DNA of 64,000 nucleotides. Origin: Phaeovibrio sulfidiphilus. Lineage in GTDB: Bacteria; Pseudomonadota; Alphaproteobacteria; Rhodospirillales; Rhodospirillaceae. A model generated the notes under the pieces. That model did no database searches, had not been told where the DNA came from, and worked only from the letters and a program-made list of their open reading frames with translations. Below, piece by piece: positions 36,426 through 45,532 of this stretch (the stretch's first letter is position 1; every line of letters starts with the position of its first letter). The stretch lies in contig NZ_JACZHT010000003.1 in assembly GCF_014861485.1 (NCBI RefSeq), positions 1 through 64,000 on the forward strand, written 5' to 3'. The position numbers and the translations under genes are program-made.

Positions 36426-36714
36426 CCGCCGGACCCAGCGGTTCCGGGGGGCGTCCGAGCCCATGGCACCGAGGCGGGGCCTCGTGTACGCTGGTTCCTG
36501 TGCCGCCCCGGGTGGATCGGATCACGCCCCCGGGAGGAGCGGGCTGTGCCACCGGGCGGGTCGTGCGGTGCCGCCGGACCCAGCGGTTCCGGGGGGCGTC
36601 CGAGCCCATGGCACCGAGGCGGGGCCTCGTGTACGCTGGTTCCTGTGCTGCCCCGGGTGGATCGGATCGCGCCCCGGGAGGAGCGGGCCGCGCCACCGGG
36701 CGGGTCGTGCGGTG
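36426..36714. repeat. 145-bp near-identical tandem duplication downstream of thyX
   Basis: Unit 1 (36426-36570, 145 bp) and unit 2 (36571-36714, 144 bp) begin ccgccggacccagcggttcc and end gggtcgtgcggtg, with only a few substitutions and a one-base indel. A third partial copy of the first ten bases follows at 36715. The repeat starts 20 bases after the thyX stop. Confidence 0.9.
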
Positions 36715-37105
36715 CCGCCGGACCGGAGCACGCCGGAGGCCCTCGAAATTTACTGGGAGCCCCGGCCACTCCCCGGCGCCCCCCGCTCTCTGGCGGGAGA
36801 CGCCCACACCCGGCCGAACACCGCACGTCCGGCAGGACAGAGCGCACTTTTGCGGAACGCCCCGCACCTTGGCGGAACGCCCCCGCTCCCGGCAGACCAC
36901 TTCGCTCCGGGCAGGCCACACAGCGCCCGGAGTGACACGGATCTCCCCGGGCACTGCGGAACATCCCCCGGCAGGACGCAGCACACTCCGGCCATTCCAG
37001 GATTGAGCACACCCCGGGCACCACACGGGACATCCCCCTCACCCGGGTTCCCATCCGGAGCGACCCAACGCCCCCCTTTCACCCTCACGCTACCGGCAGG
37101 CCCCC
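36715..37105. other. Gap between the tandem duplication and the aspartic protease gene
   Basis: No gene is supported. The stretch is GC-rich with many cccg/gcgg motifs; no hexamer promoter or terminator is visible. An Arg/Pro-rich open frame across the repeat on the minus strand repeats the same residues with the unit length and is taken as spurious. Confidence 0.5.
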
Positions 37106-38104
37106 ATGACGGTTTTCTCGAAGCTCCCGGGCTCCGCCCCCCTGATACGGCGCTCTTTTCCGGCCCCGCGCCCGTCCCGCACCCCGGCCCTGGCCCGGAC
37201 CGTGGGCCTGGCGCTCGCCCTGGCGCTGGCCGCGTCCCTGCTTCCGGGTCACGAGGCCCGCTCCGCCACCACATCCCTGCCCCTGCAGACGGACGACCTG
37301 GGGATTGCCAACGTCGACATGCCCCTTGGCGGCACGACGGAGCGGTTCATCCTTGATACGGGATCGCGGGACGCCCTCCATCTCCCCGCGTCCCTGAGCG
37401 CCACCATCCCGGGCCTGCGCTGGACCGGCGAGAAAGCCCGCTCCCTGGACCTGACCGGCACAGTCAGCGAGTCGGACCGGTTCGTCATTCCGCGCCTGTC
37501 TTTGGGCCACCTGACGCTCCGTGATGTCCAGGGAGTGGCCCTGAAGCCCTGGGGTCTGTCCATCGGCGGGTACAGCGCGCCGGAAGCAGGCGTTCCGGTG
37601 GTGGGTCTTGAGTTCTTCAAAGACCTCTGGACCCTGATTGACCTCCCCAACAACCGCCTCACCCTGGGCGACCGCGGCCCCCTGTCCCGGGACGGCTGGA
37701 CCGAACTGCCCTACCGCCTGGATGAGGAGGGGCTGGTGGTGATGATGACGGACGGCACGCGGACCTACCCCTTTGTGCTGGACACGGCGGCCAGCGCGAG
37801 CCTTGTCAAGGCTGAGATCCTGCCCGAGGGAGCGCCGCGCGTGCCCCTGGACGCGATACGCCCGGCCTCCCCGAACCCCGGGAGCGGCGGCAACAGCGGG
37901 GCCCCGCAGACCGGTGAGCTCCGGTTCACCCCCCTGAAGGTGGCCGGGATCGACGATTCTCCCGTCTTTTACGCCCTGGTCTGGCAGGGCCTGCCCGAGG
38001 ACTTCCGCCTGGACGGCCTGCTGGGACAGGACTTCTTCGAGCGTTTTGCAGTCCAGTTCAACATGAGGGAAAAAAGGCTCCTTGTGAAACCGCTGGACCA
38101 ATAA
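37106..38104 (+). CDS. Secreted bilobal aspartic protease (retropepsin-like repeats)
   Basis: The 332-residue product has a signal peptide (TVGLALALALAASLLPGHEARSA). Two successive aspartic-protease half-domains follow, each with an active-site loop. The first is FILDTGS at D84-S87, preceded by LPLQTDDLGIANVDMPL. The second is FVLDTAAS at D226-S230, preceded by DGTRTYPF. The second lobe ends GLLGQDFFERFAVQFN, the conserved flap-return motif of retropepsin-type PF13650 domains, matching GLEFFKDLWTLIDL in the first. Bacterial retropepsin-like proteins usually have one lobe and dimerise; this one could be a single-chain pepsin-like enzyme. The second lobe has DTA instead of DTG, so it may be less active. 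The RBS is weak. Confidence 0.75.
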   Translation: MTVFSKLPGSAPLIRRSFPAPRPSRTPALARTVGLALALALAASLLPGHEARSATTSLPLQTDDLGIANVDMPLGGTTERFILDTGSRDALHLPASLSATIPGLRWTGEKARSLDLTGTVSESDRFVIPRLSLGHLTLRDVQGVALKPWGLSIGGYSAPEAGVPVVGLEFFKDLWTLIDLPNNRLTLGDRGPLSRDGWTELPYRLDEEGLVVMMTDGTRTYPFVLDTAASASLVKAEILPEGAPRVPLDAIRPASPNPGSGGNSGAPQTGELRFTPLKVAGIDDSPVFYALVWQGLPEDFRLDGLLGQDFFERFAVQFNMREKRLLVKPLDQ

Positions 38105-38471
38105 GGACAAAGCCCCCGCCACCGAAAGATCCCGACGCGGAAAGCACCCCCTTGAAAAGGGACTACTGGAGACGCCCGCACACCCAACACGCCAATAGTG
38201 GCGGCCCGATTGAACAGACGTGAAGAAAACTCCGGCACGTCCCCCGTTCAATCGGGTTTTCCCGCCCCCTAATACGGTCCCGGAAAACCACAATAGATAT
38301 AGATTTATTTTAGCTCGCAGCCCCGATCCTCACGCCCAGGCCGCACTCTACGGCCACCACACCTTAAAAGTGAGGAATTCGCGCTCCGAAGCGCGCGAGA
38401 GTATTGGGTTTGCCGCCATGCTGTGGTAGCGTCCGCCTCCATTCAAACTCCCTTCACTTCAGAGGCGCGTC
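38105..38471. other. Gap upstream of the nad operon
   Basis: No gene is supported in 367 bases. It is the least GC-rich intergenic region in the window: A/T-rich sequence at 38283-38320 (caatagatatagatttatttt) could hold a promoter. A 6-bp inverted repeat (cgcgct/agcgcg) lies at 38380-38395 and could be an operator for NAD-responsive control, but I see no match to a known NadR, NrtR or NiaR box. Confidence 0.45.
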
Positions 38472-39362
38472 ATGACTGCGGCACTGTTCGACACCTTTTT
38501 TCAGGGGCACGCCCGGGACTGTCTCATCCGGGCCATCCGGCTGGCTCTGGACGAGGACGGCACCGACCGGACCACCAACGCGGTGTTCCGGCCCGATGAC
38601 ACCATGAACGCCACCATCCTGGCCAAGGAGGACACCCTGGTCGCCGGCCTGCCCCTGGTGCCCCTGATCCTCGAGGAAACCGCGCGCCTGGAGCCCGGCG
38701 AGTGGGGCGCCCGCGCCCTGGTCGACGAGGGGAACCGCGTGGCAAAAGGCACGGTCATCATGACCCTGACCGGCAGCGCCCGGATCTTGCTGCGGGCCGA
38801 ACGGATCATCCTCAACTTCCTGTCGCGCCTCTCGGGGGTCGCGAACCTGACCCGCCGCTACGTGGACCGGCTCGAGGGCACGGGAATCCGGCTTCTGGAC
38901 ACGCGAAAAACGATGCCAGGCCTGCGCTACACGGACAAGTATGCCGTTCGCATGGGAGGGGGCACCAACCACCGCATGTCCCTGTCCGACTACCTGATGC
39001 TGAAGGACAACCACATCGACGCCGCCGGAGGCCTGCGCCAGGCGGTGGAGAAGGTCCGCGCGCCCTATGACCCGCCCCTCCCGGTGGAGGTGGAGTGCCG
39101 CACACTCGAGGATGTGGCCGAGGCCGTGGCCTGCCGGGTGGACCGGATCATGCTTGACAACATGACGCGCGAGCTTGCGGTCCGGGCCCTGAACATGATA
39201 CCGCAGGAGATCGAGATCGAAATCAGTGGTGGCGTGTCGCTTGAGGATATCAGCGCCCTCGACTACACAGGAGCCGTGCGCACGCCGGATTTCGTCTCTG
39301 TAGGAAAACTCACCCACTCTGCCGTCGCCGCTGATTTTTCCATGCTGTTTGCCGCAGAGTGA
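38472..39362 (+). CDS. nadC: Nicotinate-nucleotide pyrophosphorylase (quinolinate PRTase)
   Basis: NadC turns quinolinate and PRPP into nicotinate mononucleotide. The 296-residue product has LDEDGTDRTTNAVF, AERIILNFLSRLSGVAT-like LNFLSRLSGVANLT, DTRKTMPGLRYTDKYAV (RKT motif), GGGTNHRMSLSDYLMLKDNHI and VEVECRTLEDV, MLDNMT and EISGGVSLEDI, all hallmark motifs. The first gene of nadC-nadA-nadB; a gap of 81 bases separates it from nadA. Confidence 0.96.
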   Translation: MTAALFDTFFQGHARDCLIRAIRLALDEDGTDRTTNAVFRPDDTMNATILAKEDTLVAGLPLVPLILEETARLEPGEWGARALVDEGNRVAKGTVIMTLTGSARILLRAERIILNFLSRLSGVANLTRRYVDRLEGTGIRLLDTRKTMPGLRYTDKYAVRMGGGTNHRMSLSDYLMLKDNHIDAAGGLRQAVEKVRAPYDPPLPVEVECRTLEDVAEAVACRVDRIMLDNMTRELAVRALNMIPQEIEIEISGGVSLEDISALDYTGAVRTPDFVSVGKLTHSAVAADFSMLFAAE

Positions 39363-39443
39363 CACCCCGGACACCGTCAAGGGCCGCCGCTGGCCCCCCG
39401 GAACCGCAGACCGGTCAAACATAAAAGATCAAGAGAGGTCGCA

Positions 39444-40487
39444 GTGAAAATGGGCACGGAAGCAATCGGAGCCTTGCGCGCCGAACTGGGGGACCGGGTC
39501 ACCATCGTGGCTCACCACTACCAGTCCGAGCAGGTCATTCGCCACGCCGAGATCCGGGGGGACTCCCTGGAACTCGCGCGACGGGTCGCCTCCGAGGTCA
39601 CCTCGGAGCACATCGTGTTCTGCGGCGTCTACTTCATGGCCGAAACCGCAGCACTTCTTGCCGCGCCGGGCCAGACGGTCCACATCCCGGCAACCGACGC
39701 GGAATGCACCATGGCGCTCATGTCGCCGGGGCCCCTTGCGCGCACCGTTCTGGAAAGCCTGAACCGGGATGGGCGCCGGGTGATCCCTCTGGCCTATGTG
39801 AACTCCACCCTGGAGCTGAAGTCGGTGGTCGGGGACTTCGGGGGCGCCGTGTGCACCTCCGCCAACGCCGAGAAGATGCTCGCCTGGGCCCTGGAGCAAG
39901 GCGACAGCGTCCTGTTCCTGCCGGACAAGAACCTGGGCACCAACACCGCCGACCGGCTGGGCCTCCCCGAGGAGGACCGCCTTGTGATCGACATCCGGGG
40001 CGGCGGGAGCCGGCTGGATACGGACGCGGCCGCCCGTAAGACGCTTCTCCTGTGGCCGGGACACTGCCCGATCCACACCCGCTTCAAGACAGCCGACGTG
40101 GCCGCCAGCCGCGCCGAGTACCCGGACGCCCGGATCATTGTCCATCCGGAGTGCAGCCGGGAGGTTGTCCAGGCCTCGGATGCGGCGGGATCGACCTCGT
40201 TCCTGATCCGCTATGCGAACGAGGCGCCGGACGGAACGACCCTGATCGTGGGAACGGAAATCAACCTTGTGAAGCGCCTGGCCCAGCAGCACGCGAACCG
40301 CCTTCGCGTGCTCCCGCTTCGGCCGAGCAGCTGCTGCTACATGGCCAAGAACACGGAAACCAGCCTGGAGGACACCCTTCGCACCCTGGTGCGGGGCGAG
40401 GACTTCCCGTGCGCGACCCACGTTCCCGAGGCGCTGAAACCCGGCGCCCGGCAGGCTCTGGAAACCATGCTGCGCGTCTGCGCCTGA
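39444..40487 (+). CDS. nadA: Quinolinate synthase A
   Basis: NadA condenses iminoaspartate with DHAP to quinolinate using a [4Fe-4S] cluster. The 347-residue product has the cluster cysteines at C137 (VCTSANAE), C237 (HPECSREV) and C297/C298 (SCCYMAKNTE). Other family motifs are AHHYQSEQV, FCGVYFMAETA, FLPDKNLGTN and LLWPGHCPIHTRF. The GTG at 39444 with AGAGAGG six bases upstream is chosen over the ATG two codons on. It precedes nadB by 13 bases; NadB makes its iminoaspartate substrate. Confidence 0.95.
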   Translation: MKMGTEAIGALRAELGDRVTIVAHHYQSEQVIRHAEIRGDSLELARRVASEVTSEHIVFCGVYFMAETAALLAAPGQTVHIPATDAECTMALMSPGPLARTVLESLNRDGRRVIPLAYVNSTLELKSVVGDFGGAVCTSANAEKMLAWALEQGDSVLFLPDKNLGTNTADRLGLPEEDRLVIDIRGGGSRLDTDAAARKTLLLWPGHCPIHTRFKTADVAASRAEYPDARIIVHPECSREVVQASDAAGSTSFLIRYANEAPDGTTLIVGTEINLVKRLAQQHANRLRVLPLRPSSCCYMAKNTETSLEDTLRTLVRGEDFPCATHVPEALKPGARQALETMLRVCA

Positions 40488-40500
40488 CAGGAAGGACATC

Positions 40501-42120
40501 ATGGGGAATCTTCGCGTTCACAGCCGGGCCCTGGTCATCGGCTCGGGGCTGGCGGGGGGCGTTGCGGCCCTGTGTCTTGCGGACCGGGGCGTTCCGGTCA
40601 CGGTCCTGTGCGCCTCCGAGGATCCGGAGAACGCCAACTCCTGGCTGGCCCAGGGGGGCATCATCCACCGCTCGGGGCTGCCGGGGGATGCGGAGAGCCT
40701 GATCGCCGACATCCTGGAGGCCGGGCGCCACCACAACAACCCCGGCGCGGTGCGCCACCTCGCGGTCCACGGACCCGACGCGCTGGAGGCCATCCTCCAC
40801 CACCGTCTGGGCGTCCCCTTCGACAGCGCCGCCGACGGTTCCGCCGGCGGGGAGGCCCGCTGGGATCTGGCCCGGGAGGGCGGACACTCCAGCGCCCGCA
40901 TCGCCCACGTGGCGGACCACACGGGCAAGAGCATCATGGAGTGCCTGTCCGAGGCGCTGGCCGCCCACCCCCTGGTCACCCTGATGCCGGGCTACACGGC
41001 GGTGGACCTGCTGACCTCGCACCACCACACCCGGGGCATGACCTGGCGCTACGAGCTGGAGAACCGCTGCTGCGGCGCCTACGTCTACGAGGAGGCCACG
41101 GGCACCATCAAGACCCACCTGGCCGATGTGGTCCTGCTGGCCACCGGCGGCGTGGGGCAGATCTACCTGCACACGGCCAACGCGGCCAGCGCGGTCGGCT
41201 CGGGCATTGCCATGGCCAGCCGGGCTGGCGTGCGCATGGAGAACCTGGAGTACGTCCAGTTCCACCCCACGACCCTTTACCATATCGAGCCCCGGCGCCT
41301 TCTGATCACCGAGGCCCTGCGCGGCGAGGGCGCCCTTCTGCTGAACGCAAAGGGTCGGCGGATCATGGAATCCGTGGACCCGCGCCTTGAGCTGGCCCCG
41401 CGCGACGTGGTCTCGAGAGCCATCATGGACGAGCTTCTGGCCACGGGCGAGCCGTGCGCCTTCCTGGACGCCCGGGCCACCGGCGTCGATCTGGAGGAGC
41501 GCTTCCCCCTGATTTTCCGCTCGTGCATGGACCGGGGCCTGGACATCCGTGTCCAGCCCATTCCCGTGGTCCCCGCCGCCCACTATTTCTGCGGCGGTAT
41601 CCTCACGGACCTGCGCGGCCGCACCACGCTGGAGCGCCTCTATGCCATCGGCGAGTGCGCGTGCACGGGGATCCACGGGGCGAACCGCCTGGCCAGCACG
41701 TCCCTGCTGGAGGCGGTGCTCTGGGCCGTCGAGGCGGCCCGGGACGTGTCCGCCCGGATCGAGCGCGGCGAGCTGTCCGAGGACCGCGCCGTGCACGAGG
41801 CCATCGGCAACTGGGAGCATTCGGGAACGGAGCGCAACGACGACCCGGCCCTGATTGCCCAGGACTGGGCCACCATCCGCAACGCCATGTGGAACTACGT
41901 GGGGATCCGGCGCACCACCGCGCGCCTGAACCGGGCCTTTGACGAGCTGCGGGATCTGTCGCGCACCCTGAACGCGTTCTACAAGAGCACGCCGCTCTCC
42001 AAGCCGCTGATTGACCTGTTCCACGGCTGCCAGACCGCCTGCCTGATCACAGAAGCCGCCCTGCGCAACAAAACCTCCCTCGGGTGCCACTACCGCGAGG
42101 ATCCCGCCCCCACCCCCTGA
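40501..42120 (+). CDS. nadB: L-aspartate oxidase
   Basis: NadB oxidises L-aspartate to iminoaspartate with FAD, using O2 or fumarate. The 539-residue product has the dinucleotide motif VIGSGLAGGVAALCLA at the N-terminus, SWLAQGGI, the succinate dehydrogenase/fumarate reductase flavoprotein signature (EGGHSSARIAHVAD, LLATGGVGQIYLHT), RGEGALLLNAKGRRIM and HYFCGGILTDLRGRTTLERLYAIGECACTGIHGANRLASTSLLEA. The last gene of the nad operon. Fumarate-dependent activity would let NAD synthesis work without oxygen. Confidence 0.96.
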   Translation: MGNLRVHSRALVIGSGLAGGVAALCLADRGVPVTVLCASEDPENANSWLAQGGIIHRSGLPGDAESLIADILEAGRHHNNPGAVRHLAVHGPDALEAILHHRLGVPFDSAADGSAGGEARWDLAREGGHSSARIAHVADHTGKSIMECLSEALAAHPLVTLMPGYTAVDLLTSHHHTRGMTWRYELENRCCGAYVYEEATGTIKTHLADVVLLATGGVGQIYLHTANAASAVGSGIAMASRAGVRMENLEYVQFHPTTLYHIEPRRLLITEALRGEGALLLNAKGRRIMESVDPRLELAPRDVVSRAIMDELLATGEPCAFLDARATGVDLEERFPLIFRSCMDRGLDIRVQPIPVVPAAHYFCGGILTDLRGRTTLERLYAIGECACTGIHGANRLASTSLLEAVLWAVEAARDVSARIERGELSEDRAVHEAIGNWEHSGTERNDDPALIAQDWATIRNAMWNYVGIRRTTARLNRAFDELRDLSRTLNAFYKSTPLSKPLIDLFHGCQTACLITEAALRNKTSLGCHYREDPAPTP

Positions 42121-42647
42121 GATCGGGGCCGGTAACAGGGGCCCGGGGCCGCTACAGGCGCCCGGCGCCGGCACCGGTCCGCACTCCGGCCCGCGACCGG
42201 TCCGGTGACCTGCGGCCACGGTGAAAAAAAGTTGAAATCTGTCCCGGGTCCACAGGGCCCGGCAACGCCCCTTGCGGGGACAGGAACACAAACACACCCC
42301 TTGAGAGCAGGAAAAGCCGGGCGTCCGGAGCGACTCGGAACGGAGCGGACGGCAAAAAAATGCCCCCGGACCGGAGCACGGGGGCGCACGCTAAGCGAGC
42401 AGAAAACCGGAGATCCGGGGCCCAAACCGGGCATTCGGGAAGGCGGAGGGGCCTGCCGGAGCGGCGCGACCCCCAACGGCCCCCAGGCCGGGACCGGACC
42501 GCGACTACGGGAACTGCCCGTGCACACCCGGCGCATGGAGCACCGGAACTCGGGCAGATGCGCCGAAAAACGCGGGAAATCCGGCAGACCATCCGGGTAA
42601 ACATCCGGAACGGGCACCGGACGACCGGGTGGGGGACAGGCCGGGCA
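42121..42647. other. Gap between convergent nadB and the HPt gene
   Basis: No gene is supported in 527 bases. It contains a strong minus-strand terminator (listed separately) belonging to the HPt gene. The first 100 bases after nadB hold several overlapping gcgcc/cggcg inverted repeats but no T-run that would mark a clear nadB terminator. Confidence 0.5.
42354..42385 (-). terminator. Intrinsic terminator downstream of the HPt gene
   Basis: On the minus strand the stem GCCCCCG/CGGGGGC (7 bp, 10-base loop) is followed by seven T residues. It lies about 260 bases beyond the HPt stop with no gene between, and is oriented to stop transcription from it. Confidence 0.75.
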
Positions 42648-43046
42648 TCAGGCGAGCCGGACCATCTCCTCCTTCATTTCCTCACACAGATCCCGGATCA
42701 GGGCCTCGAGCCTCTGGAACTCCCTCTCAACCCTGGCGTGATCCCCGGGAAGCGACCCGTCCCGACCGGAAAACTGAAGCTCGGCACACAGACGGTGTAC
42801 AACACCCTGGTTGAAATACCCCACGATGCCTTTCAACGAATGCGCGTTCGTCTCCAGATCCCCGTTGTTGTCGGCGGCGATGGCGGCGCGCATGCCGTCC
42901 ATGAGATCCTGAGCCGTTTTAAAAAACATTTCCATCGACTTGATGATCAGGGACGTATGTCCTCCCAGGGTCTTGTCGAGGAGTTCGCGGTCGAGCAGAG
43001 CCGTGTGCTCCGGGACAGAAAAGCAGTTGTCCTTGCCGGGTTCCAT
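42648..43046 (-). CDS. Orphan histidine phosphotransfer (HPt) protein
   Basis: The 132-residue product is an HPt domain carrying the phospho-accepting H69 in the motif NAHSLKGIVGYF. A four-helix bundle is consistent with the hydrophobic periodicity (LLDKTLGGHTSLIIKSMEMFFKTAQ and LEALIRDLCEEMKEEM). HPt proteins relay phosphate between hybrid kinases and response regulators, including ChpT-like and multi-step relays. No kinase or regulator gene is adjacent. The start ATG is 43044-43046. It is divergent from ygiQ, with a palindrome in the shared region. Confidence 0.85.
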   Translation of the reverse strand: MEPGKDNCFSVPEHTALLDRELLDKTLGGHTSLIIKSMEMFFKTAQDLMDGMRAAIAADNNGDLETNAHSLKGIVGYFNQGVVHRLCAELQFSGRDGSLPGDHARVEREFQRLEALIRDLCEEMKEEMVRLA

Positions 43047-43170
43047 GTGTCATTCCCTTTTGTTCCGCACCAACGCGTCCGGATCCGAACCCGGTGCCCG
43101 CGCGCGTGACCACGGGCCCTGCACGGGCGGGTCATTTCATAAGCGCGCAGGCTAACACGCGCGATATGTA

Positions 43171-43189
43171 CTTCCAACCGTGTTGGAAG
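43171..43189. promoter_or_regulatory. Operator-like palindrome between the HPt and YgiQ genes
   Basis: Arms cttccaac and gttggaag pair perfectly across a central cgt. It sits in a less GC-rich stretch (gatatgtac just before), 57 bases upstream of the ygiQ start and 125 bases from the HPt start, where a dimeric regulator could control both genes. Confidence 0.45.
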
Positions 43190-43245
43190 CCTGTCCCCTG
43201 AAGGCGTCCTCCCGACTGTCCCCCTTACTGTATCGGCGTCCCACC

Positions 43246-45384
43246 ATGTCCTCCCCCGCGTCCCTGTTTTCCCGGAAACCCTGGTGGGCCTCCCGCCTGG
43301 GGCCCGCACCCTTCCTGCCGACCACCCGCGCGGAGATGGATGCCCTCGGCTGGGACGCCTGCGACGTGGTCCTTGTGACCGGTGATGCCTACGTGGACCA
43401 CCCGTCCTTCGGGATGGCCCTGATCGGGCGGCTTCTGGAGGCCAGGGGCTTTCGCGTCGGGATCATCAGCCAGCCGGACTGGACCAGCGCGGAGGCCTTC
43501 CGGGCTCTGGGGCGTCCGGTGCTGTACTTCGGCGTGACGGCGGGGAACATGGACTCCATGGTCAACCGCTACACCGCCGACCGCAAGCTGCGCCGCGAGG
43601 ATGCCTACACCGCCGGGGGCGAGGCCGGGTGCCGGCCGGACCGGGCCGCCACGGTCTACGCCCAGCGCTGCCGCGAGGCGTACCGGGATGTGCCGGTGGT
43701 CCTTGGGGGCATCGAGGCCTCCCTGCGGCGCTTCGCCCACTACGACTACTGGTCCGACACGGTGCGCCGCTCGGTGCTTCTGGACTCGAAGGCGGACGTG
43801 ATCTTGTACGGCAACGCGGAGCGGGCCCTGGTGGACCTCACCTTCCGGCTGGCCCGGGGCGAGCCCATTTCGTCCATGCTGGACCTGCGGGGCGCGGCCT
43901 TTGCCCTGGGCGGGTCGCTGGAGGAGCATCAGGAGGCCTCCGGCGCCCTGGTGCCCCACAGCACGCTTTTGCGGCTCCCGGGCTTCGAGGAGGTCAGCGC
44001 CGACCCGCAGGCCTACCTGGAGGCCTCACGCCAGATGCACCGGGAGAGCAACCCCTTCCGGCCCAGCACCCTTGTCCAGCGCCACGGGAACCGGGACCTG
44101 GTCGTGACCCCGGCGCCCCTGCCCCTGCCTACCGACGATCTGGACCGGGTGTTCGAGCTTCCCTATGCCCGGGCGCCCCATCCGTCCTACGGCTCCCTCA
44201 CGATCCCGGCCTGGGAGATGATCCGCCACTCGGTGACCATCGTGCGCGGGTGCTTCGGCGGGTGCTCGTTCTGCGCCATCACCAGCCACGAGGGCCGGGT
44301 CATCCAGAGCCGCTCCACCGCCTCGATCGAGCGCGAGGTCGAGCGGGTCCGGGACCGCACCGAGGGCTTTACCGGCGTCATCTCGGACCTGGGCGGCCCC
44401 TCGGCCAATATGTGGCAGCTGGGCTGCCGCGACCCGGCTCTCCAGGCGGTCTGCCGCCGCTGGTCCTGCCTGCATCCGGATATCTGCGCCCACCTGGAGA
44501 CGGACCAGGGCCCGCTGGTTGATCTCTACCGGAAAGTCCGCGCCATCCCCGGGGTGAAGAAGGTGGTGGTGGCCTCGGGGCTGCGCTACGACCTTGCCCT
44601 GCGCTCCACCCGGTATGTCCGGGAGCTGGTCACCCACCACGTGGGCGGCTACCTGAAGGTCGCCCCCGAGCACACCGAGCCCGGCGTGCTCAAGCTGATG
44701 CTCAAACCCGGAATGGACCGCTTTGAGCAGTTCAGCACCCTGTTCCGGCAGTACTCCAAAGAGGCCGGAAAGGAGCAGTACCTCATCCCCTATTTCATTG
44801 CGGCCCACCCGGGCACGACGGACGCGGACATGCTCAATCTGGCCCTGTGGCTCAAGCGCAATGACGTGCGCCCGGACCAGGTCCAGACCTTCCTGCCCAC
44901 GCCCATGACCCTGTCCAGCGCCATGTACCACGCGGGCGCCAACCCCATGGTCCAGAGCCGTGACGGCGCCTTCGAGGCCCTGTCCAGCGCCAAGGGCCTG
45001 CGGCAGCGCAGGCTCCAGAAGGCTCTTCTGCGCTGGCACGACTCCAAAAACTGGCCCCTGATCCGGGAGGCCCTGAAAGCCATGGGCCGCACCGACCTGA
45101 TCGGCCCCTCGAAACGCCACCTGGTCCCGGCGGCCCGCTATGACACCGGCCCGGTGCGCGACACGCCGGCCTGGCGGACGTCCGCCCGCGGAGCCGGTCC
45201 CGCCAGCGGCGCCACCTTGGGCACGGGCAAAGGCAGGGGCACGGCCAAAGACAGGGGCCCGGTCAAAGGCACGGGCTCGGGAACGGGCAAAAGCACTGGC
45301 ACGGGGGCGCGCCCCGGCCCCGGTGCCGGGCCCCTCGGCCCGCGGGATACCCCCCGGCGTCCCACAGGCCGGCGCACTCGATGA
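43246..45384 (+). CDS. ygiQ: YgiQ family radical SAM protein
   Basis: The 712-residue protein belongs to the widespread YgiQ family of uncharacterised radical SAM enzymes. It has a B12-binding-like N-terminal alpha/beta region ([35 protein letters not shown]), a middle part with [17 protein letters not shown] and [32 protein letters not shown]. The radical SAM cluster motif CFGGCSFC follows at C336, C340 and C343, then a HPDICAHL stretch and the family's [17 protein letters not shown]. The last 60 residues are a Gly/Thr/Arg-rich low-complexity tail specific to this genome. ATG 43246 fits the family start. Divergent from the HPt gene. Substrate unknown. Confidence 0.92.
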   Translation: MSSPASLFSRKPWWASRLGPAPFLPTTRAEMDALGWDACDVVLVTGDAYVDHPSFGMALIGRLLEARGFRVGIISQPDWTSAEAFRALGRPVLYFGVTAGNMDSMVNRYTADRKLRREDAYTAGGEAGCRPDRAATVYAQRCREAYRDVPVVLGGIEASLRRFAHYDYWSDTVRRSVLLDSKADVILYGNAERALVDLTFRLARGEPISSMLDLRGAAFALGGSLEEHQEASGALVPHSTLLRLPGFEEVSADPQAYLEASRQMHRESNPFRPSTLVQRHGNRDLVVTPAPLPLPTDDLDRVFELPYARAPHPSYGSLTIPAWEMIRHSVTIVRGCFGGCSFCAITSHEGRVIQSRSTASIEREVERVRDRTEGFTGVISDLGGPSANMWQLGCRDPALQAVCRRWSCLHPDICAHLETDQGPLVDLYRKVRAIPGVKKVVVASGLRYDLALRSTRYVRELVTHHVGGYLKVAPEHTEPGVLKLMLKPGMDRFEQFSTLFRQYSKEAGKEQYLIPYFIAAHPGTTDADMLNLALWLKRNDVRPDQVQTFLPTPMTLSSAMYHAGANPMVQSRDGAFEALSSAKGLRQRRLQKALLRWHDSKNWPLIREALKAMGRTDLIGPSKRHLVPAARYDTGPVRDTPAWRTSARGAGPASGATLGTGKGRGTAKDRGPVKGTGSGTGKSTGTGARPGPGAGPLGPRDTPRRPTGRRTR

Positions 45385-45532
45385 GGAGTCGCGCACACCC
45401 GCACTCTTTGCTATGGTCTGTGTCCTGCAGAGGCTCCGTGGTCCACGCCGTGTCCCGTGCGGTCCCGCACCCGGAGCCGCGCCCCCTGCCGAACTCCTGC
45501 CCCGATACCCCGCCTGCCAGGAATCCCGCCGC

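Noticed and set aside
36426-36740. Repeating Arg/Pro-rich open frames on both strands over the 145-bp duplication
   Set aside because: The repeated residues follow the DNA duplication and its unit length (145/144) is not a multiple of three, so coding selection is not indicated.
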